DNA of 64,000 nt from Serinicoccus sediminis (GTDB taxonomy: Bacteria > Actinomycetota > Actinomycetes > Actinomycetales > Dermatophilaceae): assembly GCF_004153545.1 (NCBI RefSeq), contig NZ_SDVA01000005.1:1-64000 (forward strand), read 5' to 3'. Each line of letters begins with the position of its first letter. Positions within the stretch are counted from its first letter, which is position 1. Position numbers and translations under genes: made by a program. Below the pieces are notes generated by a model. That model was not told the origin of the DNA, did no database searches, and saw nothing but the letters and a program-made list of their open reading frames with translations. Below are positions 32,965-41,371 of this stretch, piece by piece.

Positions 32965-34224
32965 ATGGCATCAGCACCGGGAGGCACCTGGGCCGGCAAC
33001 CTCGCCTACTCGGCGCGTGAGCTGGTCGAACCCACGAGCACGGACGAGCTGGCCGAGGTCATGGCCCGGGTCGACCGGGCCCGGCTGCTGGGTTCCCGGC
33101 ACTCCTTCAACCGCGTCGCCGACACCACCGGCACCCTCGTCGGGCTGGGCCGGATGCCGGCCGAGCTCGAGGTCGACGCGGACCGTCGGGTCGCCCGGGT
33201 GAGCGCCGGCTCGACCTACGGCGAGGTGGCGCCGCGCCTGCACGAGCAGGGGTGGGCGCTGCCCGCGATGGCCTCGCTGCCGCACATCACCGTCGGGGGA
33301 GCGGTCGCGACCGGCAGCCACGGCTCCGGCGACGGCATCGGCTCCCTCGCCGACGGTGTCGGCGCCGTGGAGCTCGTCACGACCGGGGGAGAGCTGGTCC
33401 GGCTCGAGCGGGGCCACGACGACTTCGGCGGGGCCGTCGTGTCGCTGGGGATGCTCGGTGCGGTCACCACCCTCGAGCTGGACGTCGAACCCACCTACGA
33501 GGTCGCCCAGACGGTCTACGAGGGTCTCACCTGGGACCGGGCCGTGGAGGACCTGGCCGCGGTCACCGGGCTGGGCACGAGCGTGTCGGTCTTCACCGAC
33601 TGGCGGGACCCGGACCGGGCCACGCAGGTCTGGGTCAAGGACCGGGTGGACGAGCCCCGCGCCGGTGACCCGACCGCCCTGGGCCTGAGCCCGGCGGACG
33701 GGCCGCGACACATGCTCCCCGGGGGGTCGACCGAGCACTGCACCCGGCAGGGAGGTGTGCCCGGACCCTGGTGGGACCGGCTGCCGCACTTCCGGACCGG
33801 GTTCACCCCCTCGGCCGGTGACGAGCTGCAGTCCGAGTGGCTGGTGCCGTTGCGCGAGGCCGTGCCGGCGCTGACCTGGCTGCGGGCGATGGCTGCCGAC
33901 CTGGCCGGGCTGGCGCTGGTGTGCGAGATGCGCACCGTCTCCCGCGGAGGGCAGTGGCTCGACCTGGTGCCGGAGGACAGCGTCGCCCTGCACTTCACCT
34001 GGCAGCCGCGGCAGCAGGACGTGGAGGCGCTGATCCCGCGGATCGAGGAGGGCCTGACCCCGCTGGGCGCGAGGCCGCACTGGGGCAAGCTCTTCGACGA
34101 GGACGCCCTGGCCCGGCGCCTCGACGACGCCTTCCCGCAGCACGGGCGGATGCGCGCGCTGCGCGCCCGTCTCGATCCTCGCGGGGCGCTGCGCAACGAC
34201 TTCCTGGAGAGGGTGGGACTGTGA
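32965..34224 (+). CDS. alditol oxidase-like FAD enzyme (VAO family)
   Basis: 419 residues, the length of Streptomyces alditol oxidase. The FAD-binding domain has LLGSRHSFNRVAD with His46 at the position that carries covalent FAD in that enzyme, and LPHITVGGAVATGSHGSGD. The ALO-type C-terminal domain includes LALVCEMRTVSRGGQWL and ends HGRMRALRARLDPRGALRNDFL. It oxidises the terminal CH2OH of alditols with O2 and releases H2O2. The ATG at 32965 lies 6 nt after TAGGCT (32953-32958) without an SD, so besides read-through from the galactosidase gene it may have its own leaderless promoter. It overlaps galK as GTGA. Confidence 0.85.
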   Translation: MASAPGGTWAGNLAYSARELVEPTSTDELAEVMARVDRARLLGSRHSFNRVADTTGTLVGLGRMPAELEVDADRRVARVSAGSTYGEVAPRLHEQGWALPAMASLPHITVGGAVATGSHGSGDGIGSLADGVGAVELVTTGGELVRLERGHDDFGGAVVSLGMLGAVTTLELDVEPTYEVAQTVYEGLTWDRAVEDLAAVTGLGTSVSVFTDWRDPDRATQVWVKDRVDEPRAGDPTALGLSPADGPRHMLPGGSTEHCTRQGGVPGPWWDRLPHFRTGFTPSAGDELQSEWLVPLREAVPALTWLRAMAADLAGLALVCEMRTVSRGGQWLDLVPEDSVALHFTWQPRQQDVEALIPRIEEGLTPLGARPHWGKLFDEDALARRLDDAFPQHGRMRALRARLDPRGALRNDFLERVGL

Positions 34225-35420
34225 CGCACGAGGTGACGTGGTCGCCGGCGGTGACCGACGCGGAGGTCGAGCCGCACCTGCGGGCGGCCTTCGCCCGGGA
34301 GTTCGGGGGTGCCCCGGACGGGGTGTGGGCGGCACCCGGGCGGGTCAACCTCATCGGGGAGCACACCGACTACAACGGCGGGTGGTGCCTGCCGTTCGCC
34401 CTCGCGCACCGCACGTTCTGCGCGGTCCGGGCGCGCCCGGACGGGCGGCTGCGGGTCGCGTCGAGGCAGGCGCCCGACCAGGCCTGGGAGGGCGAGATCG
34501 AGCAGGTGGCCCCGGGCGCTCCTGGCGGCTGGGTGGCCTACGTCGCCGGTGTCGTCGCGATCCTCGCCGAGGGGCCCGCGGCGGGGCCGATGGGGGCCGA
34601 CATCCTCGTCGACGGCCGCGTGCCGCTGGGGGCTGGCCTGTCCTCCTCGGCCGCGCTCTCCTGCTCGAGCGCGGTCGCGCTGGTCGACCTCGTGCCGGGC
34701 CTGGCAGGGGTCGACCGGGCCGCTCTCGCCGAGGTCTGCGTGCGCGCCGAGAACGACTACGCCGGCGCCGCCACCGGGGGGATGGACCAGACGGTGTCCC
34801 TGCGTGCCGAGGACGGGCACGCGCTGCTCATCGACTGCAGCGACTTCTCGCTCACCGCGGTCCCCTGGACGCTGCCCGAGCACGAGGTCCTGGTCATCGA
34901 CACGCGGGCCCACCACAGCCTCGCCGACGGGCAGTACGCCGCCCGCCGCGACGCCTGCGAGCGGGCCTGCCGGAGCCTCGGCGTCGACAGCCTGCGCGAG
35001 CTGCACGGAGCCGACGTGGACGAGGTGCTGGGCCGCCTGGGCGGGGACGCCGAGGCGCAGCGCCGGGTGCGGCACGTGCTCACCGAGAACGTCCGGGTGC
35101 TCGATCTCGTCGCGGCGCTGGAGGCGCAGGACGCCGAGGAGGCGGGCCGGCTCATGGTGGCCTCCCACGTGTCGCTGCGGGACGACTACGAGGTCTCCTG
35201 CCGCGAGCTCGACGTCGCCGTCGACGCCGCCCTCGGCGCAGGTGCTGCCGGCGCCCGGATGACCGGGGGCGGCTTCGGCGGCTCCGCGCTCGCCCTGGTC
35301 CGCCGCGACCAGGTGGACGGGGTGGCGCGGGCCGTGCACGAGGCCTTCCTCGCCGAGGGGCTGGAGGCCCCGCACCTCCTGCGGGCCACGCCGAGCGCCC
35401 CGGCGCACCGGCTCCCCTGA
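34221..35420 (+). CDS. galK: galactokinase
   Basis: 399 residues with all three GHMP motifs: the galactokinase signature GRVNLIGEHTDYNGG (about residues 40-54), the ATP-binding PLGAGLSSSAALSCS, and ARMTGGGFGGSALAL near the C-terminus. A Gly-Gly-Met-Asp-Gln (ATGGMDQTVSL) segment carries the catalytic Asp. It phosphorylates galactose at C1 for the Leloir pathway. galT and galE are not in the window. The GTG at 34221 overlaps the alditol oxidase stop, so alpha-galactosidase, oxidase and kinase probably act in one route. A repeat array follows the stop. Confidence 0.93.
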   Translation: MTHEVTWSPAVTDAEVEPHLRAAFAREFGGAPDGVWAAPGRVNLIGEHTDYNGGWCLPFALAHRTFCAVRARPDGRLRVASRQAPDQAWEGEIEQVAPGAPGGWVAYVAGVVAILAEGPAAGPMGADILVDGRVPLGAGLSSSAALSCSSAVALVDLVPGLAGVDRAALAEVCVRAENDYAGAATGGMDQTVSLRAEDGHALLIDCSDFSLTAVPWTLPEHEVLVIDTRAHHSLADGQYAARRDACERACRSLGVDSLRELHGADVDEVLGRLGGDAEAQRRVRHVLTENVRVLDLVAALEAQDAEEAGRLMVASHVSLRDDYEVSCRELDVAVDAALGAGAAGARMTGGGFGGSALALVRRDQVDGVARAVHEAFLAEGLEAPHLLRATPSAPAHRLP

Positions 35421-35439
35421 CCCGGCCCGGCCCCATACC

Positions 35440-35557
35440 CACCGAGCGCCGTGAATGGTTGTCCCTATAGCCACCGAGCGCCGTGAATGGTTGCTCTCGG
35501 GGTCACCGGGCGCCGTGAATGGTTGCTTTGAGGGTCACCGAGCGCCGTGAATGGTTG
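35440..35557 (+). repeat. left arm of an inverted tandem-repeat pair: four 22-bp units, 32-bp period
   Basis: Units CACCGAGCGCCGTGAATGGTTG start at 35440, 35472, 35504 and 35536, exactly 32 bp apart. The third has one change (GGG for GAG). The 10-bp spacers (35462-35471, 35494-35503, 35526-35535) differ from one another. A degenerate fifth unit may start at about 35569. All units in this arm share GTGAAT, whereas all in the right arm have the complement of GCGAAT. It lies in the gap between the convergent galK and ackA genes. Confidence 0.9.
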
Positions 35558-35637
35558 TTTACGGCGTTGACCGGGCGATGTGTTGGGTGGTGCGCGGTCG
35601 ATGTCCCGCCACAGACGGCGTCTATCAGGTGGTGTAG

Positions 35638-35820
35638 CAACCATTCGCGGCGCTCGGTGGGTGGTGTGGCAACCATTCGCGGCGCTCGGTGGGTGGTGTG
35701 GCAACCATTCGCGGCGCTCGGTGGGTGGCGTAAACAACCATTCGCGGCGCTCGGTGGGTGGCGTGGCAACCATTCGTGGCGCTTGGTGGGTGGCGTCGCA
35801 ACCATTCGCGGCGCTCGGTG
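35638..35820 (-). repeat. right arm of the inverted tandem-repeat pair: six 22-bp units
   Basis: Units CAACCATTCGCGGCGCTCGGTG, the reverse complement of the left-arm unit with one fixed difference, start at 35638, 35670, 35702, 35735, 35767 and 35799. Spacers are 10 bp (one of 11) and in this arm are nearly alike (GGTGGTGTGG or GGTGGCGTGG types). The fifth unit has two substitutions. About 80 bp of unrelated sequence (35558-35637) separates the arms. The last unit ends 20 bp before the ackA stop codon. Confidence 0.9.
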
Positions 35821-35839
35821 GGGGGAGTGTGCGGAGGGG

Positions 35840-37150
35840 TCAGGCGCGGGTGACGAGGGCGGCGGCCTGGCGGGCGATCTCCCACTCCTCGGCCGTCGGT
35901 ATGACGTAGGCCGCGACGCTGCTGTCCGCGGCAGTGATGAGGGTCTCGCCGTCGGCGGAGTCGTTGGCGGGTGCGTCGAGGAGCACGCCGAAGCCGGCCA
36001 GCCGGTCCAGGACGGCCGCGCGCAGCTCGGCGTTGTTCTCGCCCACCCCGGCGGTGAAGGCGATCGCGTCCAGCCGGCCGAGCACCGCGGCGAAGGCCCC
36101 GACGTAGCGCAGCAGCCGGTGGACGACCACCTCGAAGGCGAGCGTCGCGGCCGGGTCGCCCTCCGCGCGGCGGCGCATCACGCCACGGAAGTCGGCCGAG
36201 CCGGTCAGCCCGAGCAGCCCGGACTCCTTGGACAGCGCGCGCTCGACGTCCTCCGTCGACAGACCGGCCACCCGCCCGAGGTGGCCGGCGACGCCCGGGT
36301 CGAGGTCACCGGGGCGGGTGCCCATGACGAGCCCCTCGAGCGGGGTCATCCCCATCGAGGTGTCGACGCTGCGGCCGCCGTCGACGGCGGCCGCGCTGGC
36401 GCCGTTGCCCAGGTGCAGCACCACGCAGCGCACCTCCTCGAGCGGGCGCCCCAGGAGGGCGGCGACGCGGCGCGACACGTAGGCGTGCGAGGTGCCGTGG
36501 AACCCGTAGCGCCGCACCCGGTGCTCCTCGCGCCACGCCCGGGGCACGGCGTAGGTCGCGGCGGCCTCCGGCATGCCCTGGTGGAAAGCGGTGTCGAAGA
36601 CGGCGACCTGCGGAACGTCCGGGAAGGCCTCCTGGGTGGCGGCGATCCCCGCGAGGTTGCCGGGGTTGTGCAGCGGCGCCAGGGGCACCAGGCGCTCGAC
36701 CGCGGCGAGCACCTCGGGGGTGATGAGCGTCGGCTCGGCGAACTCGGCACCCCCGTGGACGACCCGGTGGCCCACGGCCAGCAGGTCGACGTCGGTGAGC
36801 CGGGGGCCGTGCTCCTGGAAGGCGCGGGTCGCCAGCTGCAGCGCCGCCGCGTGGTCGGGGACGTCGAGCACCTGCTCATGGGTCGTGCCGGCGACGGTAT
36901 GGTGCGCCACCCCGTCGGGCAGGCCGATGCGCTCGATCAGCCCCCTGGCCTGGGAGACGCCGGTCCCGGGGTCGAGCAGCTCGTACTTCACCGACGAGGA
37001 GCCGGCGTTGACCACGAGCACGACCGGGTCGCCCGAGCCCGGCGAGCCCGAGCCCGGGTCGCCTGTCCCCCGCGCGCCTCCACCCGGCCTCTGCCCAGCA
37101 CGGCCCCCGTCACTGCCCCCGGCGCGCGCCTGCGCCTCCTCCCCGCTCAC
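35840..37150 (-). CDS. ackA: acetate kinase with an N-terminal low-complexity extension
   Basis: 436 residues. The acetate-kinase core starts at VVLVVNAGSSSVKYELLD (about residue 42) and carries the second signature GYRFHGTSH-like RRYGFHGTSHAYV, the phosphate loop VVLHLGNGASAAAVDGG, and TAGVGENNAELR near the end. It interconverts acetyl phosphate and acetate with ADP/ATP. The core is of normal length (about 395). The extra 40 residues (Gly/Ala/Pro-rich) come from using the GTG at 37150, which overlaps the pta stop as GTGA; an internal start at about 37023 is the alternative. It forms a pta-ackA operon. Confidence 0.9.
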   Translation of the reverse strand: MSGEEAQARAGGSDGGRAGQRPGGGARGTGDPGSGSPGSGDPVVLVVNAGSSSVKYELLDPGTGVSQARGLIERIGLPDGVAHHTVAGTTHEQVLDVPDHAAALQLATRAFQEHGPRLTDVDLLAVGHRVVHGGAEFAEPTLITPEVLAAVERLVPLAPLHNPGNLAGIAATQEAFPDVPQVAVFDTAFHQGMPEAAATYAVPRAWREEHRVRRYGFHGTSHAYVSRRVAALLGRPLEEVRCVVLHLGNGASAAAVDGGRSVDTSMGMTPLEGLVMGTRPGDLDPGVAGHLGRVAGLSTEDVERALSKESGLLGLTGSADFRGVMRRRAEGDPAATLAFEVVVHRLLRYVGAFAAVLGRLDAIAFTAGVGENNAELRAAVLDRLAGFGVLLDAPANDSADGETLITAADSSVAAYVIPTAEEWEIARQAAALVTRA

Positions 37151-39228
37151 CGGCCGGCCCCCGCCTGGATCCCGGTGATGGCGACGGTGTTGATGATGTC
37201 GCGCACGGTCGCCCCCCGTGACAGGTCGTTGACCGGGGCGTTGAGGCCCTGCAGCACCGGCCCCACGGCCACCGCGGCGGCGGAGCGCTGCACCGCCTTG
37301 TAGGTGTTGTTGCCGGTGTTGAGGTCGGGGAAGACCAGCACCGTGGCCTGGCCGGCGACGGGGGAGTCCTGGAGCTTGGTGGCGGCGACGGAGGGGTCGA
37401 CAGCCGCGTCGTACTGGATCGGGCCCTCCACCAGCAGCGACGGCTGCCGCTCGCGGACCAGGTCGGTCGCCGCGCGCACCTTGTCGACGTCGGCGCCGCT
37501 GCCCGACCCGCCGGTGCTGTAGGACAGCATCGCCACCCGCGGCTCGACGCCGAACTGCTCGGCGGTCGCGGCCGAGGAGATGGCGATGTCGGCCAGCTGC
37601 TCGGCGTCCGGGTCGGGGTTGATCGCGCAGTCGCCGTAGACGAGGACCTTGTCGGCCAGGCACATGAAGAAGACCGAGCTGACGACGGAGACGCCGGGGG
37701 AGGTGCGGATGACCTCGAGCGCCGGCCGGATGGTGTGCGCGGTGGTGGTGATCGACCCGGAGACCATGCCGTCGGCCCGCCCGGTCTTGACCATCAGGGT
37801 GCCGAAGTAGGCCGGGTCGGTGACGATGTCCTGCGCCTGCTCCAGGGTGACGCCCTTGTGCGCCCGCAGCTCGGCATACGTCCGTGCGAAGTCCTCGCGC
37901 CACGGGCTGGTCAGCGGGTCGACGACCTCGGCGGCGTCCAGCCGCAGGCCGAGCGCCGCGGCCCGCTCGCGGACCCGGGGCTCGTCGCCGAGCAGGGTGA
38001 GCCGCGCGACGCCACGGGCCAGGACGGTGTCGGCGGCCCGCAGGATCCGGTCCTCCCCGCCCTCGGGGAGCACGACGTGGGCGCCGACCTCCCGCGCCCG
38101 GGCCATGATCTCGTGCTCGAACATCAGGGGGGTGACGACGGTGGACCTGCGTCCGGGTTGGTCGCCGACGGGCACGAGCTGCGCGACGTCGACGTGCTCC
38201 TGGGCCAGCGACCGGGCGTGCTCGATCTTGCGCAGGGATCGGGGGGTGATCCGCCCGACGACGTCGTGCATGGTCATCGCGGTGCGCATGGTGCCGCCCT
38301 CGCAGCCGATGATCGGCAGCTCCACCGCGAGGCCCTCGACCAGCCGCGACACCTGCTCGCTGGGGCGCAGCCCGCCGTTGAGGACGATCGCGCCGAGCGA
38401 GGGGAAGGTCGAGGACCGGTGGGCCAGGATCGCGCCGAGCAGGACGTCCTCCCGGTCGCCCGGGCAGATGAGGACGGTGCCCTCGCGGAGCCGGTCGAGC
38501 ACGTTGGGCATGGTCATGGCGGCCACGATGAGCCCGGTGACCTCGCGCTCGAGCAGGGCCTCGTCACCGGCCCGCAGGACGCCGTCGGTGGCGGCCATGA
38601 GGTCGCCCACGGTGGGGGCGGAGAGCAGCGGGTCGGCCGGCATGGTGAGCAGGGTCGCGTCGGAGCCGGTCTCCTCCAGCTGCTCGGCCACGGCGGCCCG
38701 CACCTCGGCCACGTCCCCGTCGACCCGGTTGGCCAGGACGCCGGCGACCGCCGCGTGCCGGCTCAGCGCCTCCTGCACCGCGACGGCTGCGGCGGTGGCG
38801 GTGTCCTCGGCGGTGCGGTCGGCGGCCGGGATGATGAGCAGCATGGGGGCGCCGAGGTGCGCCGCGATCCCGGCGTTCGTGGAGAACTCGGTGGGCGCGG
38901 CCACCCCGGTGTAGTCCGAGCCCACCACGAGCACCCGCTCGTGGTCCGCGGCATACCGGTGGAAGCGGTCGACGATGTCCCCGACGGCCGCCTCGTGCTG
39001 GTGGTGCAGCTCGTCGTAGGTGACCCCGACCGCGTCCTCGATCGCCGACGCGGAGGTCGACAGCGGGTGCAGCAGGTGCAGCAGCGGGTCGTGCGCGCGG
39101 TCCTGGACGACGGGGCGGAAGACGCCCACCCGGCCCCCCAGCGCGCACAGCTGGGCGAGGAGACCGACCGCGACGGCCGACTTGCCGGAGCGGGGCTCGG
39201 CGGACGCGACATACAGGGAGGTGCTCAC
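37147..39228 (-). CDS. pta: phosphate acetyltransferase, long (BioD-DRTGG-PTA) form
   Basis: 693 residues. The N-terminal dethiobiotin-synthetase-like ATPase domain starts STSLYVASAEPRSGKSAVAVG (Walker-type loop). A DRTGG domain covers about residues 210-330 (RLVEGLAVELPIIGCEGGTMRT). The catalytic phosphotransacetylase domain follows (VLPEGGEDRILRAAD, VTDPAYFGTLMVKTGRADGMVSG, FPDLNTGNNTYKAVQR). It makes acetyl phosphate from acetyl-CoA. I chose the GTG at 39228 because TATCGT (39241-39236) ends 7 nt upstream with no SD; the in-frame start at 39246 is less likely. Confidence 0.92.
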   Translation of the reverse strand: MSTSLYVASAEPRSGKSAVAVGLLAQLCALGGRVGVFRPVVQDRAHDPLLHLLHPLSTSASAIEDAVGVTYDELHHQHEAAVGDIVDRFHRYAADHERVLVVGSDYTGVAAPTEFSTNAGIAAHLGAPMLLIIPAADRTAEDTATAAAVAVQEALSRHAAVAGVLANRVDGDVAEVRAAVAEQLEETGSDATLLTMPADPLLSAPTVGDLMAATDGVLRAGDEALLEREVTGLIVAAMTMPNVLDRLREGTVLICPGDREDVLLGAILAHRSSTFPSLGAIVLNGGLRPSEQVSRLVEGLAVELPIIGCEGGTMRTAMTMHDVVGRITPRSLRKIEHARSLAQEHVDVAQLVPVGDQPGRRSTVVTPLMFEHEIMARAREVGAHVVLPEGGEDRILRAADTVLARGVARLTLLGDEPRVRERAAALGLRLDAAEVVDPLTSPWREDFARTYAELRAHKGVTLEQAQDIVTDPAYFGTLMVKTGRADGMVSGSITTTAHTIRPALEVIRTSPGVSVVSSVFFMCLADKVLVYGDCAINPDPDAEQLADIAISSAATAEQFGVEPRVAMLSYSTGGSGSGADVDKVRAATDLVRERQPSLLVEGPIQYDAAVDPSVAATKLQDSPVAGQATVLVFPDLNTGNNTYKAVQRSAAAVAVGPVLQGLNAPVNDLSRGATVRDIINTVAITGIQAGAGR

Positions 39229-39235
39229 GGAACCC

Positions 39236-39256
39236 ACGATAGCCACGGCTTACGCT
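39236..39256. promoter_or_regulatory. divergent -10 boxes between pta and the aminotransferase gene
   Basis: TATCGT (39241-39236, minus) ends 7 nt before the pta GTG. TACGCT (39251-39256, plus) ends 6 nt before the aminotransferase ATG at 39263. The two boxes lie only 9 bp apart, so RNA polymerase could hardly occupy both at once, which would couple the two genes inversely. Confidence 0.5.
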
Positions 39257-39262
39257 GCGTCC

Positions 39263-40198
39263 ATGGACACGTCGAGCTCGTTGACCGCTGCCGGTGGACT
39301 CTCCGCGGTGCGCGTGTGGGTGGATGGCGCCCTCGTCGGGCCGGAGGGGACGGTGCGGGCGCTGGACCACGGCATCACCGTCGGCGACGGGGTGTTCGAG
39401 ACCTGCAAGGTCGTCGACGGCGAGGTCTTCGCGCTCACCCGGCACCACGACCGGATGGACCGTTCGCTGGCGGCGCTGGGTCTGGAGCCGCTGGACCGCG
39501 AGCGTGTCGGCGAGGGCATCGCCGCGGTGCTGGCGGAGGGAGGTATGCCGTTCGGCCGGCTGCGCTACACCGTCACCGCCGGGCTCGGGCCGCTCGGCAG
39601 CGACCGGGTCGAGGGGGCCGCGACGTATGTCGTCACGGCCGTGGAGCAGGAGCCGCTGGGCCCGACGACCTCGGCGCTCGTGGTGCCGTGGACCCGCAAC
39701 GAACGGGGCGCGCTCACCGGGGTGAAGTCGACGTCCTACGCGGAGAACGTCGTGGCGCTCGCGGCGGCCAAGGCCCGCGGGCACTCCGAGGCGATCCTGG
39801 CCAACAGCGCCGGCCTGCTGTGCGAGGGCACCGGCACCAACGTCTTCGTCGTGACCGACGGCACGGTGCGCACCCCCGATCTGGGGTCCGGGCCGCTGGC
39901 CGGCGTGACCCGCGGGCTGGTCGTCGAGTGGCTGCGGGAGGACGGTATCGAGGTCGTGGAGGAGCCGCTGCCGCTGTCGGTGCTCGCCGAGGCCGACGAG
40001 GTCTGGCTGTCCAGCAGCATCCGGGACGTCACCGCGCTGCACCGGCTCGACGTGCACGACCCGGTGCTGCTGACCAACGGCAGGGAGCTCTCCGTGCCGG
40101 GACTGGTGCCGCGTGACCTGGGGGAGCAGCCGGGCCCGGTGGCGCGGCGGGCGCAGCAGATCTTCGCCGAGCGAGCCGCCCGGAGCATGGACCCCTGA
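39263..40198 (+). CDS. class IV aminotransferase, aminodeoxychorismate lyase-like
   Basis: 311 residues of the fold-type IV PLP family. RALDHGITVGDGVFETCKVVDG is the N-terminal signature, ALTGVKSTSYAENVVAL carries the PLP-binding Lys, and AILANSAGLLCEGTGTNVFVV binds the PLP phosphate. The family includes 4-amino-4-deoxychorismate lyase (PabC), D-amino-acid and branched-chain aminotransferases. The short, solitary form and DHGITVGDGVFET wording favour PabC or a D-amino-acid-type activity. The start follows a TACGCT box by 6 nt (leaderless). Confidence 0.83.
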   Translation: MDTSSSLTAAGGLSAVRVWVDGALVGPEGTVRALDHGITVGDGVFETCKVVDGEVFALTRHHDRMDRSLAALGLEPLDRERVGEGIAAVLAEGGMPFGRLRYTVTAGLGPLGSDRVEGAATYVVTAVEQEPLGPTTSALVVPWTRNERGALTGVKSTSYAENVVALAAAKARGHSEAILANSAGLLCEGTGTNVFVVTDGTVRTPDLGSGPLAGVTRGLVVEWLREDGIEVVEEPLPLSVLAEADEVWLSSSIRDVTALHRLDVHDPVLLTNGRELSVPGLVPRDLGEQPGPVARRAQQIFAERAARSMDP

Positions 40199-40344
40199 CG
40201 CTGCTCTCGTAGGGAACCGGGCACCTGCGCCGCACCGCGGTCAGGGGCGCGGACGGATCGCCGGGCCTGACGTATACCTGTCGGGACTTTGCCAAGTCTT
40301 GACTCGTAAGCCCTTACATCGCGGGTGCTGAGGTGGCTATGTTC

Positions 40345-40381
40345 GAGAGAGGACGCCAACGACGGCGTCCGTCCCTCTCTC
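40345..40381 (+). promoter_or_regulatory. 5'-UTR hairpin next to the SD of a secreted peptidase gene
   Basis: GAGAGAGGACGCC (40345-40357) pairs with GGCGTCC plus CCTCTCTC (40363-40381), leaving a short bulge and a 5-nt loop. The last base of the stem touches the SD AAGGAG (40382-40387) of the gene starting at 40395. Upstream lie TTGACT (40299-40304) and the palindrome GTAAGCCCTTAC (40306-40317). The stem could protect the 5' end of the mRNA or gate ribosome access. Confidence 0.6.
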
Positions 40382-40394
40382 AAGGAGTAGACGT

Positions 40395-41309
40395 ATGCGT
40401 CCTGCTGGAAAGCGCGCCCTGGCCCTGATCGGCACCGGTGTCATGGCCCTGTCCATGGTCGGAGCCACCGGTGCGGGCGCCTCGCCCGGGAACGGCGAGG
40501 GCAAGAGTCAGGACAAGGCCGTGGCCAAGCACGCAGCCGCCACCTCGAAGGCCGCGCAGGCCGAGGTGCGGGCCTACTGGACCCCGGAGCGGATGAAGAA
40601 CGCCATCCCCCGTGAGATGGCCAAGCCGGACGGCAAGGGCAAGCCCGGCGGGTCCGCCGCATCCGCGAAGGCCGTCCAGGTCCCGACCCAGCCCGAGCTG
40701 GGCAAGGTCTTCTTCACCATGGGCGGCGCCAACTACGTGTGCTCGGGGACCGCGACGGACAGCGTGAACGGCGACGTCGTCACGACGGCCGGGCACTGCC
40801 TCAACGAGGGCCCGGGCGCCTACGCCACCAACTTCGCCTTCGTCCCGGCCTACGACAACGGGGTCCGGCCCTACGGCACCTGGGTGGCCGAGTCGCTGGT
40901 CGCGCCCTCCTCGTGGGTCAACAGCGGCGACTTCAACCACGACGTGGGCTTTGCCGTCATGGCCGAGCAGGGCGGCCAGAGCCTGACCGACGTGACGGGT
41001 GACTACCCGATCGGCTTCAACAAGGGCTACGGCCTGACCTTCGACGCCTTCGGCTACCCGGCCGCCACGCCCTACGACGGCCAGGAGCTGTGGCGGTGCT
41101 CCGGCGTGGCCGGGCAGGACACCCGCGGCACCACCGACCACCGGCTGCCGTGCTCGATGACCGGCGGCTCCAGCGGCGGCGGCTGGATCACCGGCGGTGT
41201 GCTGAACTCGGTGAACTCGTTCGGCTACCGCGGGGAGAAGGACGTCATGTACGGCCCCTACTTCGGTGACGTCGAGCAGCAGGTCTACACCAGCGCCAGC
41301 AACAGCTGA
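40395..41309 (+). CDS. secreted trypsin-like serine peptidase
   Basis: 304 residues. The signal peptide RALALIGTGVMALSMVGATGAGA is followed by a basic, Ala-rich pro-region (about residues 30-95). The trypsin-fold core has NYVCSGTATDS, VVTTAGHCLNEG (His, about 134), DFNHDVGFAVM (Asp, about 182) and CSMTGGSSGGGWI (Ser, about 260). Cysteine pairs flanking the His and Ser loops suggest two disulphides, fitting an extracellular enzyme. Its own promoter region and 5'-UTR hairpin lie upstream. The proposed pro-region and the substrate are inferences. Confidence 0.87.
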   Translation: MRPAGKRALALIGTGVMALSMVGATGAGASPGNGEGKSQDKAVAKHAAATSKAAQAEVRAYWTPERMKNAIPREMAKPDGKGKPGGSAASAKAVQVPTQPELGKVFFTMGGANYVCSGTATDSVNGDVVTTAGHCLNEGPGAYATNFAFVPAYDNGVRPYGTWVAESLVAPSSWVNSGDFNHDVGFAVMAEQGGQSLTDVTGDYPIGFNKGYGLTFDAFGYPAATPYDGQELWRCSGVAGQDTRGTTDHRLPCSMTGGSSGGGWITGGVLNSVNSFGYRGEKDVMYGPYFGDVEQQVYTSASNS

Positions 41310-41322
41310 GGCGATTTCGTCG

Positions 41323-41362
41323 CTCGGGCACGGGGAGGCTAGACTTCCTCCTCGTGCCCGAG
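41323..41362 (+). terminator. large hairpin between the peptidase gene and tRNA-Val
   Basis: CTCGGGCACGGGGAGG (41323-41338) pairs perfectly with CCTCCTCGTGCCCGAG-type sequence (41347-41362, with a small offset), placed 14 bp after the peptidase stop. The loop holds TAGACT (41340-41345), a good -10 that would start transcription about 20 nt before the tRNA, so terminator and tRNA promoter seem to be interleaved. Confidence 0.6.
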
Positions 41363-41371
41363 GGCACGTCC

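Noticed and set aside
35440-35820. CRISPR array at the galK-ackA gap
   Set aside because: Repeats are 22 bp with only 10-bp spacers, spacers in the right arm are nearly identical, orientation flips in the middle, and no cas gene is near.
35465-35909. Open frames across the repeat array coding ERREWL-type repeats
   Set aside because: The 32-bp period is not a multiple of three, so frames change from unit to unit; the peptides are by-products of the DNA repeat.
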